Below are positions 15,472 to 23,704 of a stretch of DNA of 64,000 bases, piece after piece. The DNA is from Microbacterium galbinum. Its GTDB lineage: Bacteria > Actinomycetota > Actinomycetes > Actinomycetales > Microbacteriaceae. The stretch spans positions 2,509,630 through 2,573,629 of the forward strand of contig NZ_CP078077.1 in the NCBI RefSeq assembly GCF_023101185.1, given 5' to 3'. The notes beneath the pieces are model-generated. The model did no database searches, was not told where the DNA came from, and saw only the letters and a program-made list of their open reading frames with translations. How positions within the stretch are numbered: the first letter of the stretch is position 1; each line of letters starts with the position of its first letter. The translations under genes were made by a program, and so were the position numbers.

Positions 15472-16557
15472 GTGGAACGAACGCGGCCTGTGAAGCTCGG
15501 ACTCGGCGTCTGGGCGTTGATCGTCGCACTCGTGGCACTGGTCGTCCTCACCTTCCTCCCCACCCCCTACGTCATCCAGCGGCCGGGCCCCGTCTACGAC
15601 ACCCTCGGCACGGCCGCGGGTGCGGACGGGGAGAAGGTGCCGCTCATCAGCATCGAGGGCGCCGAGACGTTCGACACCGGCGGCACGCTCGATCTGACCA
15701 CCGTCCAGGTCGTCGGCAACCGCGAGCGCACCCCCAGCTGGTTCGAACTCGCGCTGGCGTGGACCGACTCCTCCCGCGCCGTCGTACCGCTCGACTCCGT
15801 GTTCCCGGAGGGCGTGACCACCGAGCAGCGCGATGAGCGCAACGCGACCCTGATGGTCGACTCGCAGCACGAGGCGACCGCCGCGGCGCTGGGAGAGCTC
15901 GGCTACGACACCGGGGCCGAGGTCGTCGTCGTCGAGGCCGTCGAGGATTCCCCGGCCGAGGGCATCCTCGAACCCGACGACGTGATCACCGCGATCGACG
16001 GCGACCCCGTGGTGTCGGCGAAGCAGCTGCGCTCGCGCATCCAGGACATCGGGGGAGCGGAGATCGACCTCACGGTCCTGCGAGACGGCGAGGAGCAGGA
16101 CGTCACGATCACCCCGCAGGAGTACACCGAGGGCGACACGACCACGTGGCTGATCGGCATCACCCTTCGCACCGACTACGACTTCCCGATCGACGTGACG
16201 ATCCAGCTCGACAACGTCGGCGGCCCCAGCGCGGGGATGATGTTCGCTCTCGGGATCATCGACCAGCTCACCCCGGGCGAGCTCAACGGTGGCGAGAACG
16301 TCGCCGGCACCGGCACGATCGAGGCCGACGGCACGGTCGGCCCCATCGGCGGCATCCGTCAGAAGCTCTACGGGGCGCGTGATGCGGGGGCCGAGTTCTT
16401 CCTCGCTCCGGCATCGAACTGCGACGAGGTCGTGGGCCACGTGCCCGACGGGTTGCAGGTCGTCCGCACCGCGACGCTCGAGGAATCGCTCGATGCTCTC
16501 GAGGTCATCGCCGACGGCGGAGACGTCTCGGCGCTGCCCGCCTGCACCGCGTCGTGA
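15472..16557 (+). CDS. Membrane-anchored PDZ-S16 (Lon-like) serine protease
   Basis: 361-residue YlbL-type protease. One N-terminal membrane anchor (about 10-30, LGVWALIVALVALVVLTFL) puts the rest outside the membrane. A PDZ domain (about 145-215, with EGILEPDDVITAIDG) precedes a Lon-type S16 catalytic domain. The Ser-Lys dyad is visible as S253 (GGPSAGMMF) and K298 (GGIRQKLYGA). It probably degrades or processes envelope proteins. The GTG at 15472 has GGAGG 7-8 bases upstream; the much longer upstream reading frame is a shadow over the DUF2342 gene. Promoter candidates lie in the divergent gap, for example TACGCT near 15393. It is followed 57 bases later by UPF0182, a pairing conserved in Actinobacteria. 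Confidence 0.92.
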   Translation: MERTRPVKLGLGVWALIVALVALVVLTFLPTPYVIQRPGPVYDTLGTAAGADGEKVPLISIEGAETFDTGGTLDLTTVQVVGNRERTPSWFELALAWTDSSRAVVPLDSVFPEGVTTEQRDERNATLMVDSQHEATAAALGELGYDTGAEVVVVEAVEDSPAEGILEPDDVITAIDGDPVVSAKQLRSRIQDIGGAEIDLTVLRDGEEQDVTITPQEYTEGDTTTWLIGITLRTDYDFPIDVTIQLDNVGGPSAGMMFALGIIDQLTPGELNGGENVAGTGTIEADGTVGPIGGIRQKLYGARDAGAEFFLAPASNCDEVVGHVPDGLQVVRTATLEESLDALEVIADGGDVSALPACTAS

Positions 16558-16602
16558 CCTCGCCGTGACCGGGATGACAGCCGCAGCCCAGTAACGCGTG
16601 CC

Positions 16603-16608
16603 TAGGAT
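16603..16608 (+). promoter_or_regulatory. -10-like element, leaderless UPF0182 gene
   Basis: TAGGAT, 6 bases (GGGGGT), then GTG at 16615. Confidence 0.6.
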
Positions 16609-16614
16609 GGGGGT

Positions 16615-19536
16615 GTGACCTCGACCTCAGCTCCGAACCCGGCCACTCCTCGAACCTCCCGACGCATATTCGGCATCTCGCTGGTGATCATCGCCGCATT
16701 GATCGCGGTGTTCTTCGTCTTCGCGTCGCTCTACACCGAATTCCTCTGGTTCGATCAGGTGGGCTTCACCGGTGTGCTCACGACCCAGTGGGTCGCCACC
16801 GTGGTGATGTTCGTCATCGGCTTCCTCGGGATGGCGGTGCCGCTGTTCGTCGTGATCCAGCTGGCCTACCGCCTGCGCCCGGTCTACGTTCGCCTGAGCT
16901 CCCAGCTCGACCGCTACCAGGAGGTCATCGAGCCCCTGCGTCGTCTCGCCATGTGGGGTATGCCGATCTTCTTCGGTCTGTTCGCCGGCTTCTCGGCCGC
17001 CGGGCAGTGGAAGACGGTGTGGCTCTGGGCCAACGGCGTCGCGACGAGCGACGTCGACCCGCAGTTCGGCATCGACACCGGCTTCTACATGTTCGCGATG
17101 CCGTTCTACTCGATCGCGCTCGCGTTCGTCTCGGCCGTGCTGCTGCTCTCGCTCCTGGTCACGGCGCTCGTGTCGTACCTCTACGGGTCGGTGCGCATCG
17201 GTCAGGGAGAGCTGCGCATCTCGAAGGCGGCGCGCATCCAGCTCGCCGTCATCGCCGGTCTCTACATCCTCGTGCAGGCGGTCAGCCTGTGGCTCGACCG
17301 CTACAAGACGCTGGTCACCCCCGACGACCGCATCACCGGTGCCGCGTACACGGGCGTCAACGCCACGATCCCCGGTCTCGCGATCCTGGCGATCATCGCC
17401 GCACTCGTCGCGATCCTCTTCTTCGTCACGGCCGTGATCGGCCGCTGGCGCTTCCCGCTCGCCGCCACGGCGCTGCTGATCGTCGCCTCGCTGGTCGTGG
17501 GTGTCGGATACCCGTGGGTCGTCACGACCTTCCAGGTGAAGCCGAACCAGAACGCCTACCAGGCCGAGTACTACCAGCGGAACATCGACGGCACGAAGGA
17601 GGCGTACGGGGTCGCGAACCTCGAGACGACCACCTTCGAGGCCGAGACGGATGCCGAAGCCGGTCAGCTGCGCGCGGATGCCGACACCACGGCCTCGATC
17701 CGCATCATGGACCCGAAGGTCATCAGCCCCACCGTGCGGCAGCTCGAGCAGTACCGCGCGTACTACCAGTTCGAGGAGACGCTCGACGTCGACCGCTACG
17801 AGATCGACGGCGAGATGCAGGACACGGTCGTCGCCGTCCGCGACCTCGACATCACCAAGCTCGGCGAGGGCGACAACTGGAACAACCGTGTCGCCGTCTA
17901 CACGCACGGTTACGGCCTCGTCGCTGCCGCGGGCAACCAGCGCACGAGCGACGGCGAGCCCGTCTTCCTCGAGCGCGGCATCCCGTCGTCGGGCTTCCTG
18001 ACCGACCGCGAGAACTTCGAGCCCCGCGTCTACTTCGGTGAGAACTCGCCCGAGTACTCGATCGTGGGAGCCCCGGAGGGCGCCGACCCGGTCGAGATCG
18101 ACTACCCGCGCGGCAAGGACGGCGCGAGCGAGACGAAGACGACGTTCAACGGCGAGGGCGGCCCCGCCATCGGCGACACGTTCACGAAGCTCCTCTACGC
18201 GCTCAAGTTCCAGTCCGAGCAGATCCTCTTCTCGAATCTGGTGAACGAGGACTCGCAGATCCTCTACGACCGCGACCCGAAGACCCGTGTGGGCAAGGTC
18301 GCTCCGTACCTCGAGCTCGACAGCGACCCGTACCCCAGCGTGGTCGACGGCCGCATCGTCTGGATCGTCGACGGCTACACGACGAGCTCGACGTACCCCT
18401 ACGCGACGAGCGTGAGCCTCTCCGACGCGATCACCGACTCGAACACGCGGGCACCGAGCCTCGCGATCGACGAGATCAACTACATCCGCAACTCGGTCAA
18501 GGCGACCGTCGATGCCTATGACGGCACCGTCACGCTCTACGCGTGGGACGCCGAGGACCCGATTCTCAAGACCTGGCAGAAGGTCTACCCGTCGACCGTG
18601 AAGCCGATCAGCGACATGTCGGGCGAGCTGATGAGCCACGTCCGCTACCCGACCGATCTGTTCAAGGTGCAGCGCGACATCCTCGGGATCTACCACATCG
18701 ACACCGCCGGGTCCTTCGCCCAGCAGGACAACCGCTGGCAGACCCCGAACGACCCGCGCAGCGACGCGATGCTGCAGCCGCCGTACTACCTGACCATGCA
18801 GATGCCGGGGCAGGACAGCGCGCGGTTCTCGATGTTCTCGACGTTCATCCCGGCGTCGCAGGGCGCCGGCAGCAGCCGAGACGTGCTGATGGGTTATCTG
18901 GCCGTCGATTCGGATGCCGGTGCCGAGGCGGGTGTCAAGGCGGAGGGCTACGGCCAACTGCGCATGCTCGAGATCAACGACGACACGACGGTGCCGGGTC
19001 CCGGTCAGGTGCAGAACACCTACAACTCCGACACGGCGGTCGTCCCGCAGCTCAACCTGCTGCAGCAGGGAGAGTCGGAGGTCATCTACGGCAACCTGCT
19101 GACGCTCCCCGTGGGTGGCGGTCTTCTCTACGTGCAGCCCGTCTACGTGCAGTCGTCCGAGGGCACGCAGCTCCCGCGCCTGCAGAAGGTGCTCGTCGCC
19201 TTCGGCGACAGGGTCGCGTTCGAGAACACCCTGACCGAGGCGCTCGATTCCCTCTTCGGCGGTGATTCCGGTGCCACCGGAGGAGATGACGAGGTCGAAC
19301 CGGTCGACCCCTCTGAGGTCGACCCCGACACGGGTGAAGTGCCGACCACCGAACCGACCGAGCCCACGACGCCGACCGACGAGCAGGCCGCAGCCCTGGC
19401 CGACGCGCGCCAGGCGCTCCTCGACCGCGACACCGCTCTGAAGGCCGGTGACCTCGAGAAGTTCGGCGAGGCCGACAAGCGTCTCACCGAGGCCGTGCAG
19501 AAGCTCCTCGACATGGAGTCCACGTCGGGGGAGTGA
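16615..19536 (+). CDS. UPF0182 family large membrane protein
   Basis: 973-residue integral membrane protein of the UPF0182 (PF03699) family, function unknown. About seven hydrophobic spans fill residues 20-310 (for example IFGISLVIIAALIAVFFVFASLY near 20 and WVATVVMFVIGFL near 60). A large extracytoplasmic domain (about 310-870) with conserved-looking YPRGKDG and PYLELDSDPYPSVVDGRIVWIVDGYT follows. An acidic Thr/Pro-rich linker (about 880-925) leads to a short predicted coiled coil (ALADARQALLDRDTALKAGD onward). The GTG start sits 6 bases after a -10-like TAGGAT, so it is probably a leaderless transcript separate from the PDZ protease. Length agrees with family members near 1000 residues. The stop is followed by a strong hairpin. 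Confidence 0.93.
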   Translation: MTSTSAPNPATPRTSRRIFGISLVIIAALIAVFFVFASLYTEFLWFDQVGFTGVLTTQWVATVVMFVIGFLGMAVPLFVVIQLAYRLRPVYVRLSSQLDRYQEVIEPLRRLAMWGMPIFFGLFAGFSAAGQWKTVWLWANGVATSDVDPQFGIDTGFYMFAMPFYSIALAFVSAVLLLSLLVTALVSYLYGSVRIGQGELRISKAARIQLAVIAGLYILVQAVSLWLDRYKTLVTPDDRITGAAYTGVNATIPGLAILAIIAALVAILFFVTAVIGRWRFPLAATALLIVASLVVGVGYPWVVTTFQVKPNQNAYQAEYYQRNIDGTKEAYGVANLETTTFEAETDAEAGQLRADADTTASIRIMDPKVISPTVRQLEQYRAYYQFEETLDVDRYEIDGEMQDTVVAVRDLDITKLGEGDNWNNRVAVYTHGYGLVAAAGNQRTSDGEPVFLERGIPSSGFLTDRENFEPRVYFGENSPEYSIVGAPEGADPVEIDYPRGKDGASETKTTFNGEGGPAIGDTFTKLLYALKFQSEQILFSNLVNEDSQILYDRDPKTRVGKVAPYLELDSDPYPSVVDGRIVWIVDGYTTSSTYPYATSVSLSDAITDSNTRAPSLAIDEINYIRNSVKATVDAYDGTVTLYAWDAEDPILKTWQKVYPSTVKPISDMSGELMSHVRYPTDLFKVQRDILGIYHIDTAGSFAQQDNRWQTPNDPRSDAMLQPPYYLTMQMPGQDSARFSMFSTFIPASQGAGSSRDVLMGYLAVDSDAGAEAGVKAEGYGQLRMLEINDDTTVPGPGQVQNTYNSDTAVVPQLNLLQQGESEVIYGNLLTLPVGGGLLYVQPVYVQSSEGTQLPRLQKVLVAFGDRVAFENTLTEALDSLFGGDSGATGGDDEVEPVDPSEVDPDTGEVPTTEPTEPTTPTDEQAAALADARQALLDRDTALKAGDLEKFGEADKRLTEAVQKLLDMESTSGE

Positions 19537-19553
19537 TCCTCGGACCGCTCTGA

Positions 19554-19585
19554 CGAATGCCGCATCCCTCGGGGTGCGGCATTCG
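19554..19585 (+). terminator. Intrinsic terminator after UPF0182 gene
   Basis: CGAATGCCGCA (19554-19564) pairs with TGCGGCATTCG (19575-19585); the inner TCCC/GGGG extends the stem. It begins 17 bases past the stop codon. Confidence 0.8.
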
Positions 19586-19637
19586 TCGTTCCCGGGTGTC
19601 GGCGATCGTGTCGGTCCACGCATCCACCGGGCACAGC

Positions 19638-19679
19638 GAAAGGCCCCTGATCTGGATTTCTCCTGATCAGGGGCCTTTC
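19638..19679 (-). terminator. Terminator downstream of tRNA-fMet (bidirectional)
   Basis: Perfect 15-bp stem: GAAAGGCCCCTGATC (19638-19652) with 19665-19679, and a 12-base loop. It lies 16 bases past the tRNA 3' end. T-rich flanks on both sides make it usable in either direction. Confidence 0.85.
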
Positions 19680-19695
19680 TTGTGTCGCATTCTCG

Positions 19696-19769
19696 TTGCG
19701 GGGACAGGATTTGAACCTGCGACCTCCGGGTTATGAGCCCGGCGAGCTACCGAACTGCTCCACCCCGCG
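19696..19769 (-). tRNA. Initiator tRNA-Met (CAU)
   Basis: The minus strand folds as a 74-base cloverleaf: acceptor CGCGGGG with CCCCGCA, D-arm with AGCAGTTCGGTAGCT, anticodon loop CTCATAA flanked by GGG/CCC, and T-loop GGTTCAAATCC. The unpaired C1-A72 and the three consecutive G-C pairs of the anticodon stem identify the formylmethionine initiator rather than the elongator. CCA is not encoded. A -10-like TAGGCT lies just upstream (19781-19786). Confidence 0.95.
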
Positions 19770-19779
19770 GCACAAGGAA

Positions 19780-19786
19780 TAGCCTA
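19780..19786. promoter_or_regulatory. Shared symmetric -10 for tRNA-fMet and nitrilase-family gene
   Basis: TAGCCTA reads TAGCCT on plus and TAGGCT on minus. The minus reading predicts a start about 4-5 bases before the tRNA. The plus reading predicts a start near 19792, giving a leader of about 57 bases to the hydrolase ATG. Confidence 0.5.
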
Positions 19787-19848
19787 ACACGGGAATCGGG
19801 AGTGCGCGAATCGAGGCGCACTCTGCGGCGATGCGGGAGGATGAGGGC

Positions 19849-20658
19849 ATGTCCGTGAGCCCCGCCGTTCCCGTCGCCGTCTGCCAGTTCGCGCCCACCG
19901 ATTCCCGGGAGGGCAATCGCGAGCGCATCGCCGAACTCGTGGCGGATGCCGCGGCGCGGGGCGCACGTCTGATCGTGCTGCCCGAGTACTCGAGCTACTT
20001 CGTGAATCCGATGGACGAGACTCTCGCCGCACACGCGGAGACGCTGGAGGGCGACTTCGTGCAGACGCTGATCGCGCTGGCGGGGGAGTACGCGGTCGTG
20101 ATCGTCGCCGGACTCGTCGAGAAGTCGGACGACACCCATCGCGTCCGGAACACGGTGGTCGCCGTCCGTGGCGACGGCATCCTGGCCGTCTACCGCAAGC
20201 AGCACCTCTACGACGCGTTCGGGCAGACCGAGTCGGACTGGGTCGAGCCGGGAGAGGTGGGCGAGGCGGCGACGTTCGACCTGGCAGGCCTGCGCTTCGG
20301 CCTGATGACCTGCTACGACCTCCGCTTCCCCGAGGTGGCCCGCACCCTCGTCGACGCGGAGGCGGACGTGCTGGTGGTGCCCGCCGAGTGGGTGCGAGGT
20401 CCGCTCAAGGAGCATCACTGGACCACCCTGCTCGCCGCCCGGGCGATCGAGAACACGGTCTACGTCGTCTCCGCCGACCACCCCGCGCCGATCGGCGTCG
20501 GCCACTCGCAGATCGTCGATCCGCAGGGAGTGGTGCTCGCCGGTGTCGGCAGCGCCGAGGGCATCGCCGTGGCGCCCGTCGAACGGGCGGTCATCGACCG
20601 CGTCCGCGAGACGAACCCGTCGCTGCGGGTGCGCCGGTACGCCGTCGTTCCGCGCTGA
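19849..20658 (+). CDS. Carbon-nitrogen hydrolase (nitrilase superfamily)
   Basis: 269-residue amidohydrolase of the Nit1/Nit2 branch. The Glu-Lys-Cys catalytic triad is visible: E in VLPEYSSY (about 45), K in YRKQHLYDAF (about 113) and C in MTCYDLRFPE (about 146). The LYDAF and DLRFPE motifs fit omega-amidase or deaminated-glutathione amidase types that act on keto-acid amides; the true substrate cannot be read from sequence. The ATG at 19849 is preferred because GGGAGG ends 8 bases upstream; an in-frame ATG at 19831 would add 6 residues. It is convergent with an aminotransferase gene, which would suit a transaminase plus omega-amidase pathway (inference). Confidence 0.88.
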   Translation: MSVSPAVPVAVCQFAPTDSREGNRERIAELVADAAARGARLIVLPEYSSYFVNPMDETLAAHAETLEGDFVQTLIALAGEYAVVIVAGLVEKSDDTHRVRNTVVAVRGDGILAVYRKQHLYDAFGQTESDWVEPGEVGEAATFDLAGLRFGLMTCYDLRFPEVARTLVDAEADVLVVPAEWVRGPLKEHHWTTLLAARAIENTVYVVSADHPAPIGVGHSQIVDPQGVVLAGVGSAEGIAVAPVERAVIDRVRETNPSLRVRRYAVVPR

Positions 20659-20668
20659 CCGGCGAGCT

Positions 20669-20688
20669 CTCCGCACCTCGTTGCGGAG
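20669..20688. terminator. Possible terminator between convergent genes
   Basis: 7-bp stem CTCCGCA (20669-20675) with TGCGGAG (20682-20688) and a 6-base loop, 10 bases past the hydrolase stop. Confidence 0.45.
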
Positions 20689-20721
20689 CCTTCGGCCCCC
20701 GTGGGCCCGCTGGGGGAGCCT

Positions 20722-21930
20722 TCAGTCCCGCAGGCGCGCCAGGCGCGAGACGGCCTCGTCGATGACCGACACCTTCTTGCAGGCGGCGAAGCGCACGATG
20801 CCCGCGTACTCCGGGTCGGCGCGGTGCGCCGGCGGCAGGAAAGCTGCCAGCGGAATCGCCCCGACGCCGAAGCGCTCGGGCAGGGTGCGGCAGAACTCCG
20901 CACCATCGGCGCCGCCGACCGCCGTGGCGTCGGCGAGGGTGAAGTATCCGCCCTGCGGGGCGAAGACGGTGAAACCCGCGGCCTGCAGTCCGGCACCGAG
21001 CACGTCGTGCTTGTGGGCGAGCGTCGCCGCGGCATCCGCGAAGAAGGCGTCTCCCAGGCGGAGCCCGACCGCGACGGCGGGCTGGAAGGGGGCGGCCCCG
21101 ACGTAGGTGAGGAACTGCTTCACGGTGAGCACGGCGGTGATCAGCGCGGCGGGACCGTGGATCCAGCCGACCTTCCATCCGGTGGCCGAGAAGGTCTTGC
21201 CCGCCGAGGAGATCGTCAGCGTGCGCTCCGCCGCGCCGGGCAGTGTCGCGACCGGGATGTGCCGGGCGCGGAACGCCAGGTGCTCGTAGACCTCGTCCGT
21301 CACGATGAGTGCGTCGTGCCGCTCGGCGAGGCGAACGATCTCGGTGAGCACGTCCGCGCCGAACACCGTGCCGGTCGGGTTGTGCGGATCGTTCACGAGG
21401 ATGATCCGCGTACGGTCGGTGACGGCATCCGCCAACCGGTCGAGGTCCGGCTGGAAGTCCGGCACACGCAGCGGCACGGTGCGCAGCGTGCCGCCGGCGA
21501 GAGAGACCGCGGCCGCGTAGGAGTCGTAGTACGGCTCGAAGACGACGACCTCGTCCTCCGGACCGTCGATCAGGGCGAGGAGCGTCGCCGTGAGAGCCTC
21601 GGTCGCTCCGACCGTGACGAGCACCTCGGTGTCGGGATCGACGTCGAGGCCGTAGAAGCGCTTCTGGTGCTCGGCGATGGCGAGTCGGAGATCGGCGGTG
21701 CCCCGACCGGGCGGGTACTGGTTCACCCCATCGGCGATCGCCTGCCTGGCGGCTTCGAGAACCTCGGCCGGGCCGTCCTCGTCGGGGAATCCCTGCCCGA
21801 GATTGATCGCTCCCGTCGAGGCCGCGAGGGCCGACATCTCTGCGAAGATGGTGGGCGCGACGGCCCCGTCGGGCGAGAGCAGGCCCGCGCCCGCCGCTGT
21901 GCGCCGCCATGCACCGGTGATGACACTCAT
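20722..21930 (-). CDS. PLP-dependent class I/II aminotransferase
   Basis: 402-residue fold-type I aminotransferase. Visible signatures are INLGQGFPDEDGP (about 43-55), NQYPPGRG, NDPHNPTG (cofactor-site Asn), VTDEVYEHL, the PLP lysine segment SSAGKTFSATGWKVGW, and a C-terminal IVRFAACKK with the substrate-carboxylate Arg. The IN-LGQGFPD and YPPGRG pattern resembles glutamine/methionine/kynurenine transaminases (YbdL, KAT type) as well as DapC-like N-succinyldiaminopimelate transaminases. The neighbouring nitrilase-family gene favours the glutamine-transaminase idea but does not prove it. The ATG at 21930 was chosen for its fit to family N-termini; no strong Shine-Dalgarno is seen and a start 45 bases upstream is open. 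Confidence 0.88.
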   Translation of the reverse strand: MSVITGAWRRTAAGAGLLSPDGAVAPTIFAEMSALAASTGAINLGQGFPDEDGPAEVLEAARQAIADGVNQYPPGRGTADLRLAIAEHQKRFYGLDVDPDTEVLVTVGATEALTATLLALIDGPEDEVVVFEPYYDSYAAAVSLAGGTLRTVPLRVPDFQPDLDRLADAVTDRTRIILVNDPHNPTGTVFGADVLTEIVRLAERHDALIVTDEVYEHLAFRARHIPVATLPGAAERTLTISSAGKTFSATGWKVGWIHGPAALITAVLTVKQFLTYVGAAPFQPAVAVGLRLGDAFFADAAATLAHKHDVLGAGLQAAGFTVFAPQGGYFTLADATAVGGADGAEFCRTLPERFGVGAIPLAAFLPPAHRADPEYAGIVRFAACKKVSVIDEAVSRLARLRD

Positions 21931-22030
21931 GAAGAACAGGCTATGGCCATAAGGGAAACTCACCTTCGCCATATGAAACGCACAGACTCGGAGAGCACTC
22001 TGAAGGGGCGTTGTTGAAGGAGCACACACC

Positions 22031-23644
22031 ATGAACGAAGACAACACCCCCGACCACTCGGCACCCGACGTGCCGTCCACCGAGGCAGCAGAGGTCGCCG
22101 ACCGTTCGGCGCCGCAGGCCGCCGCTGACATCCCCGCCGCGCCGGCCGCGGAGCCCGCCGCCCCCGTGGCCGCAGAGTCCGCTCCCGCGCCGCAGTCGGC
22201 CGCGGGACACCAGGTGCCCTCGACGTTCGCGTCGCCCGCTCCCGCCGCCCCCGCGCCCGTGATCGCTCCGGCCACCGCGCAGCAGTTCGCTGGCTCGACG
22301 GCCACGTCGCCGGGAGCCGCGTTCGGTCTCCACTCCGGCGCCGCCCACACCCAGCCCACGGTTCCCCTGGGCGGAACCGCGCCGCTCGGCCTCGGTGACG
22401 GACCGGCCGATCCGCACGTGAAGACCAAGGAGGCCAAGCCGCGCGGCGGCGTGCGCCTCGCGGCCATCGTGGTCGCCGCCGCACTCGTCGGAGGCGTCGC
22501 GGGCTTCGGCGGCGGCGCGATCTGGAACGCCGTCGGCGCCACGCCCTCGAGCGGTGTCGCAGAGGGCCCGCAGACGGTCACCGTCAACAACCCCGGCTCC
22601 GTGAACGAGACCACGGCCGTCGCCACCAAGGCGCTGCCGTCGGTGGTCACGATCGAGGTCGCCGGCACCAGCGAGGCCGGCAGCGGCTCCGGAGTCATCA
22701 TCAGCGACGATGGCTACGTGCTCACCAACACGCATGTGGTGACGCTCGGCGGTGCCGTCGCCGACCCCACGATCCGTGTGACGACCTCCGACGGTCGCAT
22801 CTACTCGGCGACCGTCGTGGGGACCGACCCCATCTACGACCTCGCGGTCATCAAGCTCACCGATGCCACCGATCTCACGCCCATCGAGTTCGCGGACTCG
22901 TCCGAGCTGAACGTCGGCGACACGGCCGTGGCACTCGGCGCGCCGCTCGGACTGTCGAACTCGGTCACCACCGGCATCGTCAGCGCGCTGAACCGCAGCA
23001 TCCAGATCGCGTCCTCCGCCCTGCCGGACTCGTCGAGCGAGGACGCCCCGCAGGAACAGGCGCCCGAGGACGGTCAGCAGGACGGCCAGCAGGGTCCGTT
23101 CCAGTTCGATCTGCCCGGCAACGGCCAGCAGCAGACGTCGGAGTCGATCTCGATCGCCGTGATCCAGACCGACGCCGCGATCAACCACGGGAACTCCGGC
23201 GGTGCCCTCGTCAACAGCAAGGGCGAACTGATCGGTATCAACGTCGCGATCGCCAGCTCCGGATCGTCGGAGGAGTCCGGGTCGATCGGCCTCGGCTTCT
23301 CGATCCCGTCGAACATCGCCCAGCGCGTCTCCGAAGAGATCATCGCCGACGGTGCGGCCACGCACGGCCTGCTCGGGGCGTCGGTGCAGGATGCGGCCTC
23401 CGTGCAGGGCGCGGATGTCGCAGGGGCGTACATCGCCGACGTGACCAGTGGGGGAGCGGCGGCAGCCGGCGGTCTCAAGGCCGACGACATCGTCACCGCC
23501 TTCAACGGCGTGCCGATCACCAGCGCCAGCGACCTCACGGCCCAGGTGCGCGCCGCGGCCGGGGGCAGCGACGCGAAGGTGACCTACATCCGCGGCGGCA
23601 AGGAGTACCAGATCGAGGTGACGCTCGGCGAACTCGCCGGCTGA
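22031..23644 (+). CDS. HtrA/DegP-type trypsin-like protease with PDZ domain
   Basis: 537-residue envelope protease. Residues 1-135 form an Ala/Pro/Glu-rich cytoplasmic tail, 141-166 a single membrane span, and about 195-430 a trypsin-like domain with H235 (LTNTHVV), D270 (IYDLAVIKL) and S389 (HGNSGGAL). About 440-535 is a PDZ domain (GGLKADDIVTAFNG). A Gln/Glu/Asp-rich insert at about 333-370 probably forms a surface loop. The protease should act outside the membrane on misfolded envelope proteins. Translation starts at an ATG with AAGGAG 10 bases upstream. A strong terminator follows, and the gene is transcribed away from the aminotransferase gene. Confidence 0.93.
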   Translation: MNEDNTPDHSAPDVPSTEAAEVADRSAPQAAADIPAAPAAEPAAPVAAESAPAPQSAAGHQVPSTFASPAPAAPAPVIAPATAQQFAGSTATSPGAAFGLHSGAAHTQPTVPLGGTAPLGLGDGPADPHVKTKEAKPRGGVRLAAIVVAAALVGGVAGFGGGAIWNAVGATPSSGVAEGPQTVTVNNPGSVNETTAVATKALPSVVTIEVAGTSEAGSGSGVIISDDGYVLTNTHVVTLGGAVADPTIRVTTSDGRIYSATVVGTDPIYDLAVIKLTDATDLTPIEFADSSELNVGDTAVALGAPLGLSNSVTTGIVSALNRSIQIASSALPDSSSEDAPQEQAPEDGQQDGQQGPFQFDLPGNGQQQTSESISIAVIQTDAAINHGNSGGALVNSKGELIGINVAIASSGSSEESGSIGLGFSIPSNIAQRVSEEIIADGAATHGLLGASVQDAASVQGADVAGAYIADVTSGGAAAAGGLKADDIVTAFNGVPITSASDLTAQVRAAAGGSDAKVTYIRGGKEYQIEVTLGELAG

Positions 23645-23656
23645 TACCACCGCCCG

Positions 23657-23704
23657 GAGAAGGACGCCACCTCCGCGATAGGCTCGCGGGGTGGCGTCCT
23701 TCTC
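23657..23704 (+). terminator. Terminator of htrA-like gene overlapping next gene's start
   Basis: Perfect 15-bp stem GAGAAGGACGCCACC (23657-23671) with 23690-23704, extended by CCGCG/CGCGG (23673-23677 with 23685-23689) inside, and followed by TTTC. The loop holds the TAGGCT -10 and the right arm holds the GTG start of the next gene. Confidence 0.8.
23679..23684 (+). promoter_or_regulatory. -10-like element, leaderless CDP-glycerol transferase gene
   Basis: TAGGCT, 6 bases (CGCGGG), then GTG at 23691; it lies within the loop of the upstream terminator. Confidence 0.55.

Noticed and set aside
16627..19623. 998-codon open frame antisense to UPF0182
   Set aside because: Shadow frame with Val/Arg/Asp/Glu/Leu-biased composition; the plus strand encodes a complete conserved membrane protein.
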